A DNA stretch of 64,000 nt from Polytrichum commune (lineage: Eukaryota; Streptophyta; Polytrichopsida; Polytrichales; Polytrichaceae), in assembly GCA_950295325.1 (NCBI GenBank), contig OX485809.1, positions 13,146,001-13,210,000 on the forward strand. The letters run 5' to 3'. Every line of letters begins with the position of its first letter. The stretch's first letter is position 1. Positions 12,861 through 26,477 of the stretch are shown in pieces. Made by a program: the position numbers and the translations under genes. The notes below the pieces were generated by a model that saw nothing but the letters and a program-made list of their open reading frames with translations, had not been told where the DNA came from and made no database searches.

Positions 12861-12879
12861 ACATCTTGATCTATGGGCT

Positions 12880-13260
12880 CCCCCAAAAAATCCCTGTGGG
12901 CTGCCCGAAAAAGAAACGAAATATAAGTATAAAAAGAGGAGCCGGAAGGCAGGAAATCATCTGACAGGCTTTCCTCGATCTTAGTGTAAGAGTATTACTG
13001 CAGAGGCTTCGAGCCTGAGTTCCCCTTATGAGTAGGCTTCGGCGTACAAGTAAGATACTGCCTGTCTGTGTGATGCTACCACAAGTCTCTCAACAGGAGA
13101 GTTCAGTTCCATAGAAGTGTCCGAAGCCTGAGTGATTTCAGTCTGTGACTCTGTGTAAATATTCACCTGTATACTGTAATTCAAGATCCCAGTGCATCTC
13201 TACAATGACCAAGTCTAGCTCATCGCAAGACGAATTCAAGGTGTAGCCACAGAACATTCT
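12880..13260 (+). other. Possible LTR-like or promoter-like segment
   Basis: A TATAAAAAG box (about 12928) is followed by G/C-richer sequence with repeated GGCTTCG and GAAGCCTGAG motifs, and by ACTGTAATTCAAGATCCCAGTGCATCTCTACA, which reads like an LTR end. No partner LTR, primer-binding site or polyprotein could be found nearby, so this is only a suggestion of a solo or fragmentary LTR. Confidence 0.22.
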
Positions 13261-16200
13261 CTGAAATTTCACAAGACTACACTTCTTGGTCACATGGGAT
13301 AATCAGCCATCTAACCATATTCCTGATTCAAGATTCTATGTTCATATATCTTTTCAATATATGCAACTATTTGTATTGAATATGGTGAATGATACCTACT
13401 TCCTAGGAGGTGAAATAGCCTTGTTGACATCGATAACAAGTAAGAAGGTCCGCTTACACCTGATGTACGCTCTACTAACTTATTTCTTGGTAATGTTGGG
13501 GAGCATGGGCACAGGTGAGGACCTCTTCTACGAGTGCTGAGCACCTTCCAAAGAAGAAAATGGCCACTCATTATATCTCTTCCAAGCAACTTCTCTTTGA
13601 AACCTGGAATAGTGATTATGAGTATTTCTTGATGAAAAATACATTTCTCTATAATTGCTGATTCTTTCCGGAACTTACAATTCGGATATATGACAATTCT
13701 GTGATTCTTAAAAACAGTACAGGGAGATGTAAATGGTAACTTCCTGCTCACAAATTTGCTCCTGGAATTACTTACAGTAACACAGAAATTATCGGCGATT
13801 CATGATGAATACTGGTAGTCTGTGTATAGTCTCATTACACATAATGGGTGGATTTCAGTGTTACAAGAAATACTAGAAATAATTTTCTTGTTAAAAAAAC
13901 TCTTAGCCCTCTAAATACTGGACGGCCCATGTGTGATACAATTCACATAATTGGATTACTAATTGAAGTATGGTATAAGACTCGTCACAGAACTCAGTAC
14001 TTCGGAAGTATAGAATGACTCCTGTAGTCTTCTTACAGGCCTAATTATTGAGTATTGATTTCTGTTACTAACCAATTGAGAGTGAATCAGTTGTGAGTCT
14101 CAGTAGAGACACGGTTCTTGATTTTTTTGAAATCTATTCTACTGATTCTTCGAGAGATGACTAATACAGATTACTGTATAAAGGAGTACAGGACTAGTTC
14201 TGTCTCTACAATCTTTGAGAAAAACACTTGAAGAATATATATGAGGAAATCGTCTCTGAAATAGGACAATATAGGGAATTCTCCCACTGCGTATAGTCGC
14301 AATAAACTTTTCTGAGAAAAGGGTCTTACAAAATGCATAATCAGATGTTTATACTCTTGACCTTCTGATATGAAAAATGAACATGACAGGGGATAAGGTA
14401 TCTGTACGAAAAAGAAGCAATACAGAAGGAGTTCTTTTATGGGTACTCTCTGTAACCACTTGAGAAACTTATATCTCAAGGGGGAGGATAGTAGTAAGGC
14501 GCTTAGGTTTCTCTTTCAGGACCACTGAGGTGATGATCATAAAGGGGGTGCTGATAACTTCGAACACACTCATGATTGAGAAATTCCTTTAAAATAACAG
14601 ATGGGGGACTGGTCGAATAGTTAACCACCATAGATATTAAACTCACTTTGAGTGATGGTGCGTCAACCATATAAAGAACGTACTACATGGTTAAACCTTC
14701 TAAATCGAAGTTGATGTTTACGCAACTAGACAATACCAGCAACCATGTGAACAAGGGATACAGTGTGAAGACATGCACTGAGAAGTGTAAAGTATTACAC
14801 CTTGAAATTATCAAGACCCAACAGGGATGTATGTTGTCAAATTGTAACATGACTTTACATTAGGTGTGACATAACCTATTGTAACAAGAATCTAATCAAG
14901 ACAAGATTAGTCAGCTCTCTCTCATATGTCTTGCTGAGAAATGCTTCCCTTTTTGCATAATTTAAGATGTATATCCCTCATTTTGTGTTTTACAAGTCTT
15001 CGCTACATACATAATTTAAATTCCAATAGATCATGGACCATAAAACCACACATGACCAATCTTTATCATGTACCATATGGTTATTACTCAAGTAGCAAGG
15101 AAAATACCTCTCCTTACCTTTCCTTAACGCATGGAGTTTGGGGTCCAATGAACTTTCGTAACGATTAGCAGACTCAAGTAACTGCTAATCGTCACAAGGA
15201 AATTACACCTCCACTTTGATACTACTAAAGCACTTTAATGTAGAAAATTGCATTCACAGATGTAGTATTTAAACTCTGCCTAGCTTGGGCACATATCTGT
15301 CATGGATATGCTTTGTTGCAGCCATGGATATGCTTAAAGTCTACATGGTGGAGATTTCAACTTCATACGATAGTTGTCTCCAATATAGATAACAATCAGC
15401 TTCCATGAAGTTACTTGCTGTATGTTGCCTCGCAAAAAAACTTTGTTGGGTTGCATGGTGACAGGTGAGTTGGAGCCTTCACATTTTGAAACTGAACCAA
15501 ATATTTTGAACTCTCACGCCTCATGATAGATGGACTGACGATTTATCTGTAATGAAGTAACATTAGTCAAATGTGTAGCCAGGTATATTTTATTATGGAG
15601 CTCTACACAATCCCACCCCCGATGCATGCTAAAGACATGTTGTCACTGCATCCTAGTTGTGCGGAGTATTGAGTGGGAAGGGTTTTAAGCATACCATGGC
15701 CCAAAATTAGGTAGAATACACAATCCTGATTCAATTTCAGCTTGCATCCGAAGTGGATGGAAGAGAGGGAGTAGGCTCCACTAGGTTTAGAAAGAGAACA
15801 AGCTTCATAGGCGGAGGTTTGTTATTACACTTTGTAGACTTTCTGATAACTTGATTGAGTCCGAAATATTGGTTGCCATGTATTGGTGGATTTCATGGAA
15901 TTCTGAACCCACTCACCCACCCACCTCGATTTTGTAACAGAAGCATAGAAAAGACTGCACCTCTATCTACCTAGAGGAAGCATCATCAACTTAGAATTGC
16001 GTTGTTTTGAAAAAAGTCATCTCTCTCGCCCTCTCAGTAAACAAATAGATGAACACCTTCTGCAATTACCCACTTCTATGCATAATCTACGCACACACCA
16101 CTCAATTATAGGTGTCCCACAAAGACAAATAACCGATTTAGGCCCACAAACCTTAGCTGTGAAGGACGAAACAATGCGTATGGCACATGCTATTGGTCTA

Positions 16201-17720
16201 TCCCTCCCCTTTTCCACTCTGCACGTCCAACTTTGACCTCACAAGGGCTTTCGGAAAGGTCGAGTTTAGGCTAAAAACCCAATAAATCTTGAACCTACAG
16301 GATTGTAGAAAATGTGAAAATAAGATAAGAGCTATATAGCCTCGGGACGGTTAAGAAGCGTTAAAACGACAGATTGCTGTACCCGTTTCCCAGAATGACA
16401 TGTTAATTTAAAAGCAAGACCTTAAATCAAGCCTTGCAGGATTTGGCACATTGCCACTGATGTGGTCACTCCTGTTTGTTGAGGAATGCCCATGACGCAT
16501 AACAATTGGCTCACCTTGATAAATAAGTAACAGATTTGAAGACCTGTGACAAAACTTTCAAGTAAGTTATTTTTGCTAATTCTAAACTTTTAGCAATAAC
16601 CAACCCAAGCTGATATCAACAAAAACAACAAAGCTAGAAAGAGATTGAGCTGGTATAGTTCATGGTTCACAAGTTGTTCCTAATCACCATTACTTCCAGT
16701 ATCTGGAGTGAGATACAACAATGCCATTGGCACTGTCCATTTCAACCTTCCTATTCACCTGTCCGCTCTTGTATGTGCGTACTGCACCTCATAGCACCAC
16801 GTAGGTTACCTGACGATCTTGAAGTAAAGATTTACCCACCTTGTAGACTTGTAAGTTTGTAATAAATCATACTGACGCTCGTGAATCCGTTGTCCTGTAT
16901 GTTGTAACAGTTCATAGAGACCAGCAAGAGTGTGGCAGCCCTAAAGTTAATCGTAGTCCCAAAGCGCCTGAAGTGTGTCCACATCCAGACGTTGTTCAAC
17001 CGCAGTGACCCTGGTTACAGCCAGGCCCTTGGTGCTCTAACTCACATAACCTAACACTACCTTTACTAAAGTCTCCTCAAACGAATGCAGAAGGCAATAC
17101 ATGCGAAGTTTCCAGTTAACTCAAGAATCGAATTTTCTAACAAATGCTATGAAGGATAGCATTTGCAGGGACTCTGAATCAAGAACATTTGAAGAAGGCA
17201 TTATGTCACTGCGTTGGGAAAGAGGAGATTCCACGAATGGAAGACATCTTGAAAAAAACAACCCTCACAATCTACTATCAGAACACTTTACACAATCTAG
17301 CGCAGTGACAATCAACTTGAGCTTGAAAATCTCACCAACAAGTTTGCACCAATCCCCTGTTTACACTACCTGGCATATATCCCACAATTCGACCATCCCT
17401 ATCATCGACAGTGCCGTTGTTTTTCAAGCCATTCATCCTGCCATGGAAGGTTTCAACCCGTCAGTATGTCCAAGAACATGGTGAATACTTGACTATCAAT
17501 CAAAAGTACTAGCTTATCTCTGACATGACAACCTTTGGGTAAAGAGGTACATATGTTGTGAACTCAAACAGAGGTGATTTTAGTACAACTCCATGCTGTC
17601 ACTCATTAAATGACAGTATCTGTCTTGTCACCATCGGCTACAGACGAGGAGAACTTTGTCTTCATGGTTTCAACTCTGGTTCCAATTTATATAAGGCACT
17701 CTCACTCCTCGCAGTAGTGG
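13261..17720. other. Long intergenic stretch, nothing firmly identified
   Basis: Frames up to 146 codons occur (for example 13311-13751 on -), but none shows a recognisable family or coding bias. The short sequence ACCACTCAATTATAGGTGTC at about 16097 is one of at least five dispersed relatives in the window (see findings). No RNA gene was recognised. Confidence 0.4.
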
Positions 17721-18446
17721 CTACTTGATTGCCGAAGGGATATAACTACAGCAGGGGCATGAAAAAGTAGAGGTAAAGGAGAAGGAGTACTTGTTGAAAT
17801 CATCCCTCGTGTCCCCACAACAATGAGAGGCATCCACAGCGTTGCGGTCACCCTGAACGTTGATTAGCGCCGCACTGTTGTAGCTGCCATCTGTTAGAGC
17901 TAGTTGTGAAGTAGGCACTGGACTTGATATTCTGGAGTTTGCTTGCGCTAACTGGCTCAACCGAGTGTTTGCTAGCTTTCCTGCTAATTCACCATCTCCT
18001 ACCTGTCCCTCCCAATCATCAGTCAGAGTATTGTAAAGAATTTTTTGGAAATTTATTATATGGTTAAAGATGTTGACAATTCACTTTAAAAAGCTTAGGA
18101 CACATTCAAACAGAACATACTTAACCACATTGTGGCAGGAAACGGGATTAGAGAGTTGGTCACCTTATTACTGGCAGCCATAGCCACATCACGGGCTGTG
18201 ACTGTTCGCTTCACCCGGTCCCGCACCTGACATCTACGTTGTGTCTTGACTTCCTCCTCAAGTGCTACCTTCTCACTCTTCAGCTTGTTCAATTCCAACA
18301 ACAACTGATTTACTGTGTTCATAAGGTCCATCTTTTCAACTGGTATGCGCCCATTCCTCGGCTGCCTCACCAAGAACTGCATCAAAGTTTCACAAAACAA
18401 TACTTTTAATTAGAGAAAACCATATGCAATATGCATGAAGGATATT

Positions 18447-18492
<46 letters not shown>

Positions 18493-21429
18493 AACATTCC
18501 TTGGATACATTCAATTTATCATAAAGGAGCAACAAAAAGGAGAAAACTGCAAATCAATGGCTTCATTAATTAGTACAATCTGCCACATAGAAATCTTTTC
18601 AATTCCAAATCCTCGTCTAATCCCTCGAAACTGTTGTTATCACAAACATATACTTTAAGCTTATTTTTATGAGAAAGCCTTATCAAAATTGGATAAACAA
18701 GGTGGCCAAAAACATCGAAGAGTCTAGGGAGAACTACCTTTTGGTTCAGCTTCAAGGTCTCAAGTTCAGTCTTCATCTTCTCATTCTCCTGCATTCCAAA
18801 GCCAACACATTGAGTTTCTCATGGACCTAAACGTTATGTTGTTTATAACCTCCAGTTGCCAACAAAAGAAATAGGCATACAATCTCGATCAAGTTAGTGT
18901 ACAAGGCAATGCCTACTCTGCTTCACAATGCCGAACCTAATTTGCATCAAAGAATCTACCTTGCGCATGTTAAAGACTTGAGAAACTAGTTGTGACCGTG
19001 CAGAGGATTCGTCCCTCAAGCTATTTTCGAGCATATTCCGAGAGGATTCCAATGAATCAATCTTATCTTGCAACATCATGCACTCCTGCTGAACTTCTGC
19101 AAATCGACTTTGCCCTGACGCTTCTTCTTCCTCAAGGGATTTCAATTTAGCTTTCAACTGTTTCACTTCTGCATTGTGCAGATTCTGTGTGCCCACATAA
19201 GCGTATCTTTGTAAGTCTCACTACATACATTATAAACGAACATCTTACAAAAACAGACTTTTCATTCATAAGCAAATACTCTAGTGAGACTTACATGGCT
19301 TACTCGATCTCGTATTGTTGACGGTTCTGTGTAAACAAATTACACGAGTAGAAGTGAAGGACGGAATGACCAATCACCCACCCCTGAACAGTGAATCACT
19401 CACCTGCAAAGATTGGAGCTCCTGTCGCAACATATTCTTTTCAAAATTGACCTCATCAGCAGCTGCGGGGAGATTAGAAAGTTTTCGGTCGGAGACACTC
19501 GGGTTCTTTGATTCTCTATCCCGTGCTGCTTGAAGCTCTGCTCTCAGCTCCTCATTTTCTTGTTTCAGCTGCGCTTGGTAAGTCCCCAAATACCATTACA
19601 TACTATATTACAACTCTAATCAATTGATCAATGAATAATTACTTGAAATAAAAACGCAAGGGACCTGAGACACATGAACATACAAAACGAGTCTGTAACT
19701 TCATACTTGATTTATATATTTATCTTTCATTTGTGACATCTATATCATAATACATACTGCATGAACAACACCAGACCATACCTTGCCACGAATAAGCACA
19801 AGAGTATCATTCTTGGCGTCAACGATAACCCGTAGCAAAGTAATTCCAGCTTCCAGCCTCGCTAACTACAAAAGGAAGAGTTTGATCAGGAATAAGAGCT
19901 TCAAATAGTATCCACATACACATACCCTTATGTGAAAAATATTGCAGGCAAGCACATACGTTGTCATGTCGACCCTCTAAATGATGGAATTCCTCTCAAA
20001 AAGATATCACAGCCTCGACCACAAAAATATCCTTACCCATTTATTGTATCAAAGAATTTTAAATTTGTTGGTTTTTATCAAGGATCCTGTACTAACTTAG
20101 CTTGACATCAACAGGTATACTTGTCATGGTATCAGTGAACTCTATAAAGAGTTTGCTGATGTCTGTAATTCAATATGAAACGTCATTGGGAGGAAAAACT
20201 CTCCACGGTAGAAAAAAGATTTACTTGGAGACATAACCTATATCAGGAGAAGAGTTACCTGGTAAAACTTCATCAACAGGGACAACATTATGTCTCCACT
20301 TTGTAAAAAATGAAACATATTATGTAAACACGACTTTCAACAATTGAATCCACCGTAAAGAGTATCTTGACAGAAGTATCTCCAGAGGAGCACTATTAGT
20401 ATTGTAGAGAGGACTGGCATCAATCATACAGCCAAGGGAAGACAGATCGAATCCATACCTCAGAAGCCATAAAATGGGTAGGCCCCCCTGGTTTGTTTGT
20501 CAACTTCCGAGTCACCTTGCTGATATCATTCGCGGACGGCTTAAACGTTGGGAGAACATGTCTCTGAAAGCCCTCAATCGAGTCAGCAAGTGCAGTTACT
20601 GTACCAGTAGTTTTAGCAACACCTTCTTCTAGAGATCGAAACTCATCCACCATGGTGGATTCATGGACCTCTGCATTGCGTCTTACTTCTTCCGTGGCAC
20701 GTATGGCTTCTTGACTGTCATTTATGGCTTTCTCCTTCTCTGTTAGAGCTTGAAGAAGCTGAGCAGATGTTGACTGCAGTAGAATTTTCATCTGCTCAAC
20801 CTCTCCTTTTAATTGTTGAGTTGCTGCCTGTACGAGGGACGCTACCTCGACATCACGGTGAGCCCGAAGCCTTTGTAGCTCAATCCTCTACAAAATCAAA
20901 TTCCTCAATCAGTGCCTACAAACATATATCCATCAATTGGAAGATTGGTAACAATCAAATCAAGTTCAATACCCATGTTCTGGCTGGCCAAAATACCCAT
21001 GTTCAATACAATCTTCAAAACTTACTGTTGTTCAGTGAAAATCACATAACAAAAGCTTTCCTCTATCTTTTTTGACCAGTACCATGTGACAAGGGAGACT
21101 GAGAGCGAGGAGTGATAGGTAGCTCACTTGATTTTTTTCCCTGGCAATGATGTCATTGAGTTGATACCGAAGAAGATCATTTTCGTTTCGCAAAGTCCGA
21201 GAGATCACATTGGCACCCTCTTGTGAGCTCCGGTGACTGTGCCGTGGGACCTAACATGAGAGGACCCCGAAGCACCATTTTCTAAGTGATAAATATTCTT
21301 CTCACATAGGAAGCCCACGGTACTAATCCAAGTATATAGAAACTGTGCACTTGTAAACTACACAATCATTAACGTGATAGACACTTACATCATGCCCATA
21401 TTGATCAGCAGACGCTTGAGCTCCTGCAC
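17721..21429 (-). CDS. Multi-exon coiled-coil protein, function unknown (5' end not resolved)
   Basis: Nine exons on the minus strand join in frame at GT-AG sites. In transcript order they are 21389-21429, 21128-21250, 20459-20887, 19782-19865, 19404-19568, 18960-19184, 18738-18788, 18164-18376 and 17721-18002 (TAG stop). All internal junctions from 21250 downwards are phase 0. The resolved part encodes about 537 aa rich in Glu, Lys, Gln and Leu with heptad-like spacing, for example LKQENEELRAELQAA and EVKQLKAKLKSLEEEE, so an extended coiled coil is predicted. A less charged stretch (VLPTFKPSANDISKVTRKL) ends the 429-bp exon. The C-terminus is Ser/Thr/Asn-rich and has a CPCC motif near its end. 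No motor, kinase or DNA-binding motif is seen. It could be a cytoskeletal or tethering protein, but I do not recognise the family. The exon at 21389 needs an upstream exon ending in phase 1. Confidence 0.75.
18449..18490. repeat. (GA)n microsatellite in an intron
   Basis: About 21 AG units inside the intron between exons 18738-18788 and 18164-18376 of the coiled-coil gene. Confidence 0.9.
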
Positions 21430-23460
21430 CTGCAGTAGCAACCAAGACAATATTAAACAACGCTCTTTTGTCTTCCTCTTTTCCCCAAAATGAAGGGCCA
21501 AACACATATTTTACGCTATTTCCCTTACACTTTAGCAATATGATATTGAAATTAAATATTGCAGAATGTGCAATTTTACTAATGTGCACAACCTTTGACC
21601 TCTTGCAAAACAGAAGAAATATATTTTTTCACATCCTCATAATGTACAAAAGGACCATAGTACAAATTTCCATTCACTCTCCGATATGGATAAAGAAATT
21701 ATGCAGTAGGTATCTCTCGAAGTATACATGAAAATGGGAAAAAATTATCAGCAACTCGAGCTCACAAAAAGCTTCTAAGCATCTGCATTTGACCTCGTCA
21801 GGAGGTAAATTGCTCTCATTCAAACAAACTGGTGTAAGTAGGTGGAGGGAGATTACTTACTGAATGGTGAAGCTCGGCGACCTGGGGATGACATTGACGC
21901 TGCCAGCTGCTCCGTCTACCCCAGAAAGTCCTCAATAATCAGGTGGCAGAGTCAAACTCCCGGAATAGAGATCTGCCTTTACCATCTCCTTCAATATCGA
22001 GTAAGACCTCCGTCAATACCTACCCTACTATAACCCCTAAAAAAATTCCATTATAGTTGCGCAAAATCTTCAACAGCACCATCCTTTTGTGCAGTACGTT
22101 CTGAAAGCACTTCAAAGTTCTCCAGTTGTAAGTGTAAAGTGAACAATCATTTAGAGCATGATTGTTGTACTGCTTTTGCTTGCCAAGTTCAGCCTATGTC
22201 ACAACATTCAGGATCTTAAAAATACAGAGTGTTAAACAAATAATGGACGACTCCAACAACTCACTCCTACTCAGAAAGCACACAACGAAGCTCTTCTTCT
22301 ACCTTGTCCACTACTTACTCCAAGACTGAAACTAATACCTCATTTGAGATTGTTGTATACCTTGTAAAATGTCCATGCTCTGGATTACTAAAAATCTCCA
22401 CAGCTATGCCTATTATTACTTCCAAGAAGGAAGCTCTTCAATAAGTGTGGCATGTTTTGTAAGATTTTGCTTCTGCTTTCGTACACATTCTTGCGATCAG
22501 AGTTTGCTGTCATTAAAAATTTGCCACCAGAATCGCGCATCGTTTTTCTCCAGATAATCATGGCTGCTCTTAAGGTTCCCTTAACTGGCAGACATTTCAT
22601 GCTTTGTAGATCATTGCTTCGCCGTTCATTTTCTTTGCAACCAGAATCTTCCAGCACTTTCTGCATCAACACTTTCTGTTCGCTCAGCCAGATGTACCGG
22701 TGTATGCAGACGGAAACGAATACTTCTCCTGCCTTTATTAATGTCAGGTCTTGCAAACCTTCGTTACTGAAACTCTCTTTAAGCGCCAGGCACTCCAAGC
22801 ACTGTCAATCAAGCACTTTCAAGGGGCCTTTAATTGGGGCAATAAATTGCACTCGCTGTAATTCTTCTGCAACTCTCCTGACTGAGAATTCGTAAACCGA
22901 AGCTCTCAAAGTAAGCGAGAGAGCCGAAGGTGTAAGGACGTCCTGTCTCAATGTATTAGCCCTGCATTATACTTCCCGTCTGCCTCGTTCCGTCCCCCCG
23001 GTCAAGGCCTCCGTTGATTGTGCATGGATAAGACTTGAATAAGAAAGAAAGAAAAGGCTTCGATGACCAAAAGAATAAATCTTCTGAGACACACACTCCA
23101 GCTTACGAGAACCATAATCAGTTAAAGAAGACGATCCATGCTTATGTTAATGTCGCATCCATCCATCCACTTGACTCATACGTTTGCGAAAACGGCTCCA
23201 AAACTCATTAGGATGACAATAACAGGCTACATCGAGCCCTTCGAGTCGAAGCTCTTCGCCACAAACGACACTCCCCTGTGTGGCGGGGAACACCATACCG
23301 CGCTCGACCACATCGGGACCGCATAAAAATTCAGCAGTAAGCGAATACGGCCTCCTTATACGGTTCAATCAAAATTCCACCACACACATTCCTACCAAAA
23401 CCGGCTCATAAATCCATCGTTAAAAGGGAAAAAACAAAAATCAACAACTCCTCGTCAACA
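21430..23460 (-). other. Probable upstream intron(s) of the coiled-coil gene
   Basis: Lies between the first resolved exon and a candidate N-terminal exon near 24 kb. The longest frame (22388-22798, minus, 136 codons) is Ser/Lys-rich and could hide an exon, but I could not join it in phase. No mobile element was recognised. Confidence 0.3.
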
Positions 23461-23462
23461 AT

Positions 23463-23850
23463 ACCTCGCCAGAGACAGGTTCGTTCCGTAATTTCGCTCT
23501 TCCACTAATAAAATGAAGATAACTAACACTACAGAGGATCGATGTTTGAATGAGTGATCGATCGAGTATGAGAGAAAGAGCTTCGTAGTGTACCATATCT
23601 GTGCATCTATGTTTGTTGCGCTCCCGTTCTCGCCAGGCCCTCGTTTTGGTCCTGATTTCCCTCTTCTACTGATGAATGAAGATAACTTATACCGGAGGGG
23701 ATCGAAGATTGATTGATCGAGTGTGAGAGAGCTTCTTAGTGTCCCGTATCTGTGCATCTATATTTGTTACGCTCCCGTTCTCGCCAGGGTCTCGTTCTGG
23801 TCCTGATTTCTTTTGCTCTTCCCCGGGTGACAGGAGGTGAATGGAAGCCC
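23463..23850. repeat. Three tandem copies of a ~150-bp unit upstream of the coiled-coil gene
   Basis: Two full copies share GTGCATCTAT-TTTGTT-CGCTCCCGTTCTCGCCAGG and ATGAAGATAACT with a common order. A third, partial copy lies at each edge. Units begin near 23463, 23630 and 23785. Minus-strand frames of 68-100 codons here arise from repetition of the unit. Confidence 0.75.
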
Positions 23851-23898
23851 AGGGGATGACGGATTGATCGAACAAACGCGAGAGATTTTGCAAGTGAC

Positions 23899-24033
23899 CC
23901 CTGTCAATTGCGAAGGGCAGTGGTGTTTGTTGGTGCTCTTCCTTCCATCCCCGGCCCGGGAAGCGAGGGGAGGAGGAGTGGCAACTGCAGCAGCGGGAGC
24001 GGTGACGATGACGGGATCCAGCGTGGATGCCAC
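23899..24033 (-). CDS. Candidate first exon of the coiled-coil gene
   Basis: The minus-strand ATG at 24033 opens MASTLDPVIVTAPAAAVATP, an Ala/Pro-rich start typical of plant N-termini, in a GC-rich patch. A GT follows at 23898. That donor would leave phase 0, whereas the next resolved exon needs phase 1, so another exon is missing or the donor is different. The link to the downstream exons is by position only. Confidence 0.3.
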
Positions 24034-24237
24034 GTCAATCCTGCATGTGTCCAGCTGGCACTTGGGCTAACTAATTGTTGGAGCTAGGGTTTGACGGATT
24101 GATGGAAAGGGTGTGCAAAATTTTGTGAGTGACCCCTGTAAATGTGAAGGGCAGTGATATTGTGATAGATAAGGTTTCCGATGTGGTTATAAAGGATACC
24201 CCGCAATGACATAACATTATTTATAATAGTTATCTAA

Positions 24238-24326
24238 GGGACTGTCAATATTTCATGGAATATTTCCCACATTCAGATTGAATGTGGGGAATAATCAAGA
24301 ATATTATGGGGAATACTGTCAGTCCC
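24238..24326. repeat. Short palindromic element
   Basis: The arms GGGACTGTCAATATTTCATG... and its imperfect reverse complement ending ...AATACTGTCAGTCCC fold around ATTGAATGTGGGGAAT. A diverged relative of the right arm with its flank (GGGGAATATT...GTCAGTCCCACAAAAC) occurs near 42701-42741, so this is probably a dispersed foldback element. Confidence 0.55.
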
Positions 24327-24544
24327 ATAAAACACTGTTATGTATTCATGATAGGAAATTATGTAACATAAGAGGTCCCTCTTTACAAAGCAAAATTTGT
24401 GACATAACTAGATTTATGTGATACACAAGGTTTTGCGGAGGGAGGACATGAGCCCATGGGCTAGCCTTTATCCACACAAAAGGTCTCCAAAGGGCCTTAT
24501 CACACTTAAAGATAAGCGCATATTTTGGAATATTGGTTTCAAAT

Positions 24545-24815
24545 TAGGTTTTAAAGAAACATTAGGTCTATGTGTGACATAAGTGAATTAACACCAAAGA
24601 TTGCCTAAGGTGCACAAGTTTAAGAATTGAACCATACCTAGGTGGTTAGTTTTAATCAAACATTAGGCCTATGCATGACATAGGTGAATTAACTCCAAAG
24701 ATTGCCTAAGGTGCACAAGTATATGACTTGAACCATACCTAGCTGATTGGCTTAGATCAAACATTAGGCTTATGTGTGACCTTAGTGAATTAACACCAAG
24801 CCCACATACATCCAT
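24545..24815. repeat. Tandem repeat, ~108-bp unit, about 2.5 copies
   Basis: Each unit carries AAACATTAGG-CTATG followed by GTGAATTAAC-CCAA. The first two continue with AGATTGCCTAAGGTGCACAAG and GAACCATACCTAG; the third is truncated after the AATTAACACCAAG motif. Confidence 0.8.
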
Positions 24816-25612
24816 ACATTTGTACAAACATGCATCCGTGCATTCAAAGGTATTGCCAATAAAAACTTATAGTGAACTCAAAGTTATGATGTGAAAACCA
24901 TATATATGGTGAATGAAGTTTTTTCATATGAAGGTGCATATATTGCTCATAGTGCGATTATGTCCATAAGATACCTTTGCCACTATAGAGTGTTTGCTTG
25001 GATAAAATCAGTGAACTAAAACCAATATTACACCGCCACATTGCACATATGTTCATGACAAAGATTTTTTCGAAGGACAAATCCAATAATTGGTGCTCGC
25101 CGGAGTTTGATACTACACCCATCTAACCGGAGCCAATACTCCTTGTTATTGATGAGATTGTCTTGCAAGTACTCAACTTCCATGATCTCTAAATCATATA
25201 ACCAAGCATGTTGAACCCACCACTGAATTGGGATGGCTATGAAGTGCATGGTGCTAAAAGAAACTTGTTGCGCAATACTCATAAATTGCTTTGTCAAGAA
25301 ATAACGCTCCTCTCCCTTTATAGAATCTTTGGTCATTGTAGTGAGCCAATCAAAATGCGTTGTGCACTACTCCTATGCCAATATGAAGGTGCTAAGCCTC
25401 ATTAACTTCCATGTGTTTATGAATACATAGGAGAACCATAAAATCACTAATTAAGTCACCCTCTCAATTACATCGATGACATGTGGATTGACTACCGGTA
25501 CTAATATGGGCTCCATAAACTTTAGCATGATATGGCCTTTGCACTATGTCATCGGGAAGGCTAGGGATAAACATCTGCTCCACCATCATGTAAAAAATTT
25601 ACTTGCCAAATA

Positions 25613-26477
25613 GAGTTATCCATTAATTCAATCGGAGTTTTGGCAGAGAGTTGGTTGTTTTGCATGCATAACTTTACATGTTTGGTAAGTTTTGGGTGCA
25701 TGCTTGGAGTCAATGTGGAGGTTTGAACGAAGGACATTCCATATTGGTTCATTGGGTATCAAACTCATTTTGGCATGCACCCAAAACTTTCCGAACATGG
25801 AAAGTTATGCATAACACAATATTCATTAAAATGAGGGTTTTCAAGTGAATTGAGAGTACATAAAGCAAACTATTAATCCAAGAATGAAATGAGAGCCACT
25901 GGAAAGTTGTGGAGTACAAGTAAAAAAATAACATTTGATTTTCCGCCGTAGTTTCCATTAAAATGAGAGTATGTTAAGCTGGGAAATCGACTCATTTAGG
26001 TCGACTCAACCTAAATTGACTAACATATTGTCCTCATTTAGGTCGACTCAACCTAAATTGACTAACATAGTTGTCCTCATTTAGGTCGACTCAACCTATA
26101 TTGACAACATAATGTCCTCATTTAGGTCGACTCAACCTAAATTGACAAAATATTGTCCTCATTTAGGTCGATTCAACCTAAATTGAGAACATAATGTCCT
26201 CATTTAGGTCGACTCAACCTAAATTGACAAAACATTGTCCTCATTTAGGTCGACTCAACCTAAATGAGTCGATTTCCCAGCTTAACATACTCTCATTTTA
26301 ATGAAAACTACACGTCGGAAGTATAATCTAGTATTTATCAACCTAACATGACTTTTAGGTGTCCAAATGGCCAATATTATTTTGAGAGGATCCCACTCTC
26401 TCAAAATATTGAATATCGTGTTGCATGCGAAACAACCAACTCCCTACTAAAACTCCGGTTGAATTAATGGATAACTC
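25613..26477. mobile_element. Foldback/TIR element (~865 bp) with internal tandem array
   Basis: The outer inverted ends begin GAGTTATCCATTAATTCAA and extend about 60 bp. TA on each side (25611-25612 and 26478-26479) matches a TA target duplication, as in Tc1/mariner-type elements. Comparison with the uninterrupted paralogous copy (26990-27830) shows that this block is an insertion. A second inverted pair lies inside (25957-26001 and 26267-26317; at least 45 bp identical) and encloses the 42-bp array. No transposase is encoded. Confidence 0.65.
25986..26274. repeat. Tandem array of ~42-bp units, seven copies
   Basis: Each unit contains CTCATTTAGGTCGACTCAAC followed by CTAAATTGA and a variable spacer. 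The core ATTTAGGTCGA...ACCTAAAT is itself a near-palindrome, so every unit can form a small hairpin. Confidence 0.9.

Noticed and set aside
13311-13751. 146-codon minus ORF
   Set aside because: No family, no coding bias, no splice context.
22388-22798. 136-codon minus ORF as a separate gene
   Set aside because: No recognisable domain; lies in the probable intron of the coiled-coil gene and could not be spliced in phase.
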